Source: Candidatus Zixiibacteriota bacterium (lineage in GTDB: Bacteria; Zixibacteria; MSB-5A5; GN15; FEB-12). From it: a stretch of 17,353 nt of DNA. Every line of letters begins with the position of its first letter. Within the stretch, counting starts at the first letter, position 1. The notes below the pieces were generated by a model, which worked only from the letters and a program-made list of their open reading frames with translations, searched no databases and was not told the origin of the DNA. A program made the position numbers and the translations under genes. The DNA is taken from the NCBI GenBank assembly GCA_003641415.1, contig QNAG01000024.1:1-17353 (forward strand). The letters are read 5' to 3'. Below are positions 13,367 through 17,353 of the stretch, piece by piece.

Positions 13367-16042
13367 CTACCAGCCAAGAATTTGTTCAAGATTGGTGTTG
13401 AGTTTCTCGATTCTTTGTTGATAGTCAGATTTCTTGTTTTTTTCTCGTTCAACTACATCTTCAGGTGCATTAGCAAGAAAATCCGTATTGGCTAGTTTCT
13501 TTGAAATCTTCTCCAGTTGAATCGAGAGTTTATCAAGTTCCTTTTTGAGCCGGATTTTCTCAACCTCGATATCAATCAACCCTTCCAAAGGTACAAAGAT
13601 CTCTGCCCCTGATATTATTGTCGAGGCAGCTACCGGGGGTTTTTTGATGTCCACTCCCGTATACAGATTCTCGACACGGACCAAAGAACGAAAGTACTCA
13701 ATATGATTCTGAAGTAAGTCGCTGAATGCCTTATTATCGACGCGAACATAGAGATCAGATTTTCTGCCCGGGGGAACATTCAATTCAGCACGGACTGAAC
13801 GGACAGCGGTAACAACTGTCTGAATCTGATTGAGGTCGTGCTCAAGTTCATCGTTCCTGAAGTGGCCATCGGCGGTTGGCCAGGGATACGATAAAATAGT
13901 TGTCTTACTGGTCTCGTCCAATCCCTTCAAATTAAGACTGATGTGCTCTGTAATAAAAGGCACGAAAGGATGAAGAAGACTTATGATTTTCCATAAAACG
14001 TAAGTGGCGACATTAAGCGATCCCTCGCGGATGGGTTCTCCCTGGACATCAGGTTTTATCAGTTCAATATACCATGAACAGTAATCGTTCCAGACAAAAC
14101 CATAGAGAATCTTGGCAGCGTTTGAAAGATGGAATTCGTTGAATTCCTTATCGACAGTTTCAATAGTCCTTTCCAGTCGCGAGAGAATCCAACGATCAAA
14201 AATGACCAGATCATTCTCATCAACTCTGTCAATAACTGCCGGTCGTCCATCAAGACGCATCGTGACAAATCGTGACACCTGATGCAGTTTATTGATGAAA
14301 TTGCGACCCATTTCAAAAGTATTTTTACTGATCCAGGGATCCTGACCGTCAGGAGTCGCCAGCACCAGTGACATTCTGAGAGCATCAGTGCCGTACTTGT
14401 TAATAATTTCCAGAGGATCAATACCGTTACCAAGTGATTTGGACATCTTTATACCATTGGCATCGCGAACTATTCCATGGATATAGACGTCACTGAAGGG
14501 TGCTTCTCTCATAAACTCATAACTCGCCATTACCATTCGAGCTACCCACAAGAAGATGATATCCGGTCCTGTTACCAGGACCTTGGTAGGAAAGAACTTC
14601 TCCATCTCAGGCGTTTTGTCGGGCCAACCCATTATAGAGAATGGCCACAGCCACGATGAAAACCAAGTGTCAAGGACATCTTCGTCCTGAACCAAGGTCT
14701 CTGGATCATAGCCCGGGCACTCATCGGCAGTGGGACGATCAGCGGAAACAAACATGCTGCCATCTTCGGCGTACCAGATGGGGATGCGGTGTCCCCACCA
14801 TAGCTGACGGGAGATGCACCAGTCTCGGATGTTTTCCATCCAGTGTAGATAAGTCTTTGACCAGTAGTCAGGATGAAACTTCACTTTGCCGGTCTTGACA
14901 GCCTCGATAGCAGGCTGCGCAAGTTCATTCATTTTGACAAACCACTGATCCGACAGGTATGGCTCAATGACTGTGTGACAACGATAACAAGCGCCGGCGC
15001 TGAGCTTGTACTTTTCTGTTTTTTCAAGGAGACCCTTTTTCTCGAGTTCCTCAAGCAACTGCTTGCGTCCCTCATAGCGATCCAAGCCTTTGAACTTGCC
15101 AGCGTTTTCGTTAAGACTACCGTCAGTGTTGAGAATGTTAATCTCCTCAAGGTCATGACGGCGGCCGATTTCAAAATCATTGGGATCGTGTGCTGGAGTA
15201 ACCTTGACCACACCCGTACCAAATTCAGGGTCAACATAGCTATCGGCCACGATTGGGATTTCTCGTTCGAGTATGGGCAGGATGACGGTTTTCCCGATGT
15301 ATTTCTTATAGCGGGTGTCCTTGGTACTGACAGCCAAGGCGGTGTCGCCTAACATTGTCTCCGGACGGGTTGTAGCAACAGTTAAAAACTCATCAGAACC
15401 TTTGAGCTTGTACTTTATATACCACAGGTAGCTGTCGCTTTCCTTGTGTTCAACCTCGTCATCGGACAGTGAGGTCTGGCACGATGGGCACCAGTTTACA
15501 ATGCGATGTCCCTTGTAAATCCAGCCCTTCTCATATAGGTGCTTGAAGACTGTTACTACGGCTTGTGACAATCCCTCATCAAGCGTAAACCTGGTTCGGT
15601 TCCAGTCGCAACTACATCCGATTTTCTTTAACTGGTTGAGAATCTTATCTTTGTTGCTATATGCCCAATCACTGGTTCGCTGCAGGAACTTCTCGCGACC
15701 CATCTCGCGGCGAGTTGTCCCTTCTTCGGCTACCTGTTTCTCAACTTTTACCTGAGTTGCTATCCCTGCATGATCGGCGCCCGGGAACCAGATTGTTTCA
15801 TAGCCTTGCATCCGATGACGGCGAATAAGGATGTCCTGAATAGTATTATTCAGAGCGTGCCCCAGGTGAAGAATGTCAGTAACATTGGGCGGTGGGATAA
15901 CGATCGAATAAGGTTGCTTTTTCGATTCAATGTCGCCGGCGAAAGTGCCCATCTCGAGCCATCGTTTGTAGAGACGGTTCTCAACCTCAACAGGTGAATA
16001 GGCTGAAGATTTCTTTAACTGATTTTGGTTTTGCTTGCTCAT
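13367..16042 (-). CDS. valS: Valyl-tRNA synthetase
   Basis: Class I enzyme of 891 residues that charges tRNA-Val with valine and edits mischarged threonine. The ATP site HIGH motif reads HLGH at 59-62, within PPPNVTDILHLGHAL, where most ValRS have G followed by S or K in place of DI. The editing domain shows TTRPETMLGDTA at 224-235 and TPAHDPND at 282-289. The second ATP motif is KMSKS at 532-536. The anticodon-binding domain follows, and a C-terminal coiled coil (about 820-888, rich in Lys, Glu and Leu), typical of ValRS and absent from IleRS or LeuRS, ends the protein. The start is ATG at 16042-16040. It is transcribed alone, divergent from mazG and convergent with the GGDEF-like gene. Confidence 0.98.
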   Translation of the reverse strand: MSKQNQNQLKKSSAYSPVEVENRLYKRWLEMGTFAGDIESKKQPYSIVIPPPNVTDILHLGHALNNTIQDILIRRHRMQGYETIWFPGADHAGIATQVKVEKQVAEEGTTRREMGREKFLQRTSDWAYSNKDKILNQLKKIGCSCDWNRTRFTLDEGLSQAVVTVFKHLYEKGWIYKGHRIVNWCPSCQTSLSDDEVEHKESDSYLWYIKYKLKGSDEFLTVATTRPETMLGDTALAVSTKDTRYKKYIGKTVILPILEREIPIVADSYVDPEFGTGVVKVTPAHDPNDFEIGRRHDLEEINILNTDGSLNENAGKFKGLDRYEGRKQLLEELEKKGLLEKTEKYKLSAGACYRCHTVIEPYLSDQWFVKMNELAQPAIEAVKTGKVKFHPDYWSKTYLHWMENIRDWCISRQLWWGHRIPIWYAEDGSMFVSADRPTADECPGYDPETLVQDEDVLDTWFSSWLWPFSIMGWPDKTPEMEKFFPTKVLVTGPDIIFLWVARMVMASYEFMREAPFSDVYIHGIVRDANGIKMSKSLGNGIDPLEIINKYGTDALRMSLVLATPDGQDPWISKNTFEMGRNFINKLHQVSRFVTMRLDGRPAVIDRVDENDLVIFDRWILSRLERTIETVDKEFNEFHLSNAAKILYGFVWNDYCSWYIELIKPDVQGEPIREGSLNVATYVLWKIISLLHPFVPFITEHISLNLKGLDETSKTTILSYPWPTADGHFRNDELEHDLNQIQTVVTAVRSVRAELNVPPGRKSDLYVRVDNKAFSDLLQNHIEYFRSLVRVENLYTGVDIKKPPVAASTIISGAEIFVPLEGLIDIEVEKIRLKKELDKLSIQLEKISKKLANTDFLANAPEDVVEREKNKKSDYQQRIEKLNTNLEQILGW

Positions 16043-16072
16043 CTTTCTTTTTTTCCATACTATTCGCCGAAC

Positions 16073-16103
16073 AAAAAAAATGCCCGGACAGTAACAGTCG
16101 AGC
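16073..16103 (-). terminator. Possible attenuator hairpin in the valS leader
   Basis: Read on the minus strand, GCTCG pairs with CGGGC (one G-U) around a 12-base loop, followed by A and eight Ts. It lies between the predicted start of transcription (about 16102) and the valS ATG, where a terminator would act on valS itself. The stem begins almost at the first transcribed base, and the loop is large, so function is uncertain. Confidence 0.35.
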
Positions 16104-16108
16104 TATTA

Positions 16109-16137
16109 ATAGTAAACCCACCGCAAGTTATTGTCAA
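16109..16137 (-). promoter_or_regulatory. Sigma-70-type promoter for valS
   Basis: On the minus strand a perfect TTGACA (16137-16132) and TACTAT (16114-16109) are separated by 17 bases. This is the best promoter in the window. Predicted transcription starts near 16102, giving a leader of about 60 bases, too short for a classic T-box riboswitch. Confidence 0.75.
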
Positions 16138-16192
16138 GTGGCGTATAACTCTCCGGAATTGAATTGACCGGTATTATTTGTATCGTCAAAAT

Positions 16193-16984
16193 ATGGCTGA
16201 TATCAAGAGTAAGGTTTTAGATAAGAAGACTCCCCCTTTCGAGCGATTAACCGCCCTTATGGCGCTGCTTCGCTCATCGGAGGGCTGTTCATGGGACCGC
16301 AAACAGACTCATTTAAGTCTGTTGCCGTACCTTATAGAGGAAACCTACGAGGTAATAGAAGCGGTTGAATCAGAAGACTTTACCGCTCTTCGAGAGGAAA
16401 TCGGAGACCTGCTATGTCAGGTAGTATTTCATGCTCAACTGGCCTCAGAGGAAGGCCATTTTGTTTTGGATGATTCCGTCACCCAACTGGTGGAAAAGTT
16501 AATTGCTAGACATCCTCATGTGTTCGGAGACAAGAAGGAGCTTACCCCTAAAGAAGTGAGCGATCAATGGGAACAGATTAAAATTGATTCCGGAGAAAAG
16601 AAATCGGTTTTGGGGGGAGTACCAAGTTCTATGCCCGCATTGACAATGGCATATCGCATTGGGGAAAAAGCGGCTGGTGTAGGATTTGACTGGAATACCG
16701 CAGCGGAGGTAGTAGAAAAACTTGATGAAGAAATCGCAGAGATAAAAGATGCTTTTAGCTCTGATGATACCGATCAAGCACTTGAAGAAATCGGCGATCT
16801 GCTGTTTGCTACTGCTTCTCTGTCCCGAAAGCTCGGAACCGATCCGGAGTTAATCCTCAAAAAAGCCCTCAAGAAATTCCGCCAACGATTTGAAGCGCTG
16901 GAACAGCATATACGAAAATCCGGCCAACGGTTTCAGGACCTGAACCTGGATCAGCTTGAAGCGATCTGGCAGGAAATCAAATAG
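16193..16984 (+). CDS. mazG: Nucleoside triphosphate pyrophosphohydrolase MazG
   Basis: Cytoplasmic house-cleaning enzyme that hydrolyses nucleoside triphosphates to monophosphate and pyrophosphate. The 263-residue product is the two-repeat form, the same length as E. coli MazG. The first repeat has CSWDRKQTHLSLLPYLIEE, the metal-binding EETYEVIEA...EEIGDLL pattern, and HPHVFGD. The second has GVGFDW and DEEIAEIKDA...EEIGDLLFA. Both metal-binding motifs (ExxE then ExxD) look intact. ATG 16193 gives MADIKSKV. The in-frame TTG at 16178 is less likely. I saw no strong plus-strand promoter or ribosome-binding site in the 150 bases shared with valS. Confidence 0.95.
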   Translation: MADIKSKVLDKKTPPFERLTALMALLRSSEGCSWDRKQTHLSLLPYLIEETYEVIEAVESEDFTALREEIGDLLCQVVFHAQLASEEGHFVLDDSVTQLVEKLIARHPHVFGDKKELTPKEVSDQWEQIKIDSGEKKSVLGGVPSSMPALTMAYRIGEKAAGVGFDWNTAAEVVEKLDEEIAEIKDAFSSDDTDQALEEIGDLLFATASLSRKLGTDPELILKKALKKFRQRFEALEQHIRKSGQRFQDLNLDQLEAIWQEIK

Positions 16985-17034
16985 ACTGTCCATCGTTGAC
17001 ATCCAGACATCAATTGAATATAATTGTCTTGAGA

Positions 17035-17045
17035 GGGACTGTCCC
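17035..17045. repeat. Short perfect palindrome GGGACTGTCCC
   Basis: An 11-base palindrome with a central T lies between mazG and the zinc-ribbon gene, with no T-run after it. It resembles REP-like palindromes known from many bacterial genomes. GACTGTCC also occurs at 16984-16991. The remaining 148-base gap holds no gene I can support. Confidence 0.35.
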
Positions 17046-17132
17046 GATTCTGTGTGGTGAAGTTACAGCTTTTAGTATGCTGGATAGCGATTCAGTGGTG
17101 GATAAAGCTGAAACCAAAATGAGGATGTATTG

Positions 17133-17336
17133 ATGACAGAAGAAGGACTATTATGTTGGAATTGCGGGAAGCCTACCGGTATAGTCGGGCGTGTGACCCG
17201 TATGGATAGTTGTGTCTACTGTATGGCCGACCTGCGGTGCTGTCGTGGGTGTCGGCATTTTGATCCGAACAGTCATCTGCAATGCCGCGAGCACATCAGC
17301 ACACCTGTTAAAGACAAAGAAAAGAACAACTTCTGA
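17133..17336 (+). CDS. Small cysteine-rich zinc-ribbon protein with TGA at a cysteine position
   Basis: A 67-residue protein of unknown function. Cysteines occur as CWNC, CVYC, CCRGC and a later QCRE, suggesting one or two structural zinc sites. The segment RCCRGCRHFDPNSHLQCRE and the ending VKDKEKNNF match, from memory, a widespread family of small hypothetical proteins whose C-terminus runs NFCDYF or NFCEYF. Here the codon after NNF is TGA, followed by GAT TTC TTC CAG AAG (DFFQK), which continues the family pattern. The TGA therefore replaces the conserved Cys. This may be selenocysteine, a nonsense change or a sequence error, and the true end may lie beyond the window. ATG 17133 has GAGG eight bases upstream. 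The frame is secure, the function is not known. Confidence 0.75.
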   Translation: MTEEGLLCWNCGKPTGIVGRVTRMDSCVYCMADLRCCRGCRHFDPNSHLQCREHISTPVKDKEKNNF

Positions 17337-17353
17337 GATTTCTTCCAGAAGCG

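Noticed and set aside
13230..13421. A 63-codon plus-strand open frame in the convergent gap
   Set aside because: It runs through two hairpins and into the 3' end of valS, and its composition does not look like a protein.
14873..15352. A 159-codon plus-strand open frame inside valS
   Set aside because: It is antisense to the conserved editing domain of ValRS, with no recognisable motif and no ribosome-binding site support.
16043..16108. T-box riboswitch controlling valS
   Set aside because: The leader is about 60 bases, too short, and I see no T-box-like sequence.
17334..17336. Genome-wide reassignment of TGA to an amino acid
   Set aside because: Five other genes in the window end in TGA at expected family lengths, some within ATGA overlaps.

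Overview
The window carries 14 protein-coding genes (one cut at the left edge) on about 17 kb of moderate-GC bacterial chromosome. No rRNA, tRNA, insertion sequence, phage gene or CRISPR array was recognised. The gene set is mostly housekeeping, mixed with an unusually high number of two-component signalling genes. A PorX-type response regulator (receiver plus PglZ phosphodiesterase) sits beside its apparent membrane kinase. Together with several GAF-domain kinases and a sigma-54 activator, this suggests a Gram-negative member of the Fibrobacteres-Chlorobi-Bacteroidetes (FCB) assemblage, possibly an uncultured lineage such as Zixibacteria or a relative. That placement is inferred from gene families and was not tested phylogenetically.

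Positions 1-10958 (+) form one tightly packed run of ten genes: serS (3' part), a PorY-like sensor kinase, a PorX-like regulator, tsaE, tsaB, rimI, accD, folC, a soluble GAF kinase and a receiver-GAF-kinase hybrid. Most junctions overlap (TAATG, ATGA or longer) and no internal gap is long enough for an obvious promoter, so it is probably one long operon. It joins tRNA charging and t6A tRNA modification to fatty-acid and folate synthesis and to signalling. A hairpin with a T-run at 10973-10996 probably ends it.

Positions 11008-13203 (+) start with a likely sigma-70-type promoter driving an NtrC-class sigma-54 activator. An AT-rich 296-base gap follows, then a small stand-alone protein that reads as a degenerate GGDEF domain lacking the catalytic motif. 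The two soluble kinases and the NtrC-class regulator probably form one signalling circuit.

Positions 13204-17353: valS lies on the minus strand, convergent with the GGDEF-like gene. It has a clear TTGACA-N17-TACTAT promoter and a possible attenuator hairpin in its leader. mazG diverges from it on the plus strand. A small cysteine-rich zinc-ribbon protein closes the window. Its TGA stop falls where recalled relatives have a conserved cysteine, and the codons after TGA continue the family-like sequence, so it may be a selenocysteine protein or a recent nonsense change.

The strongest leads are the TGA at a cysteine position in the last gene, the adjacent PorX/PorY-type pair inside a housekeeping operon, and the stand-alone dead GGDEF domain beside a sigma-54 regulator.
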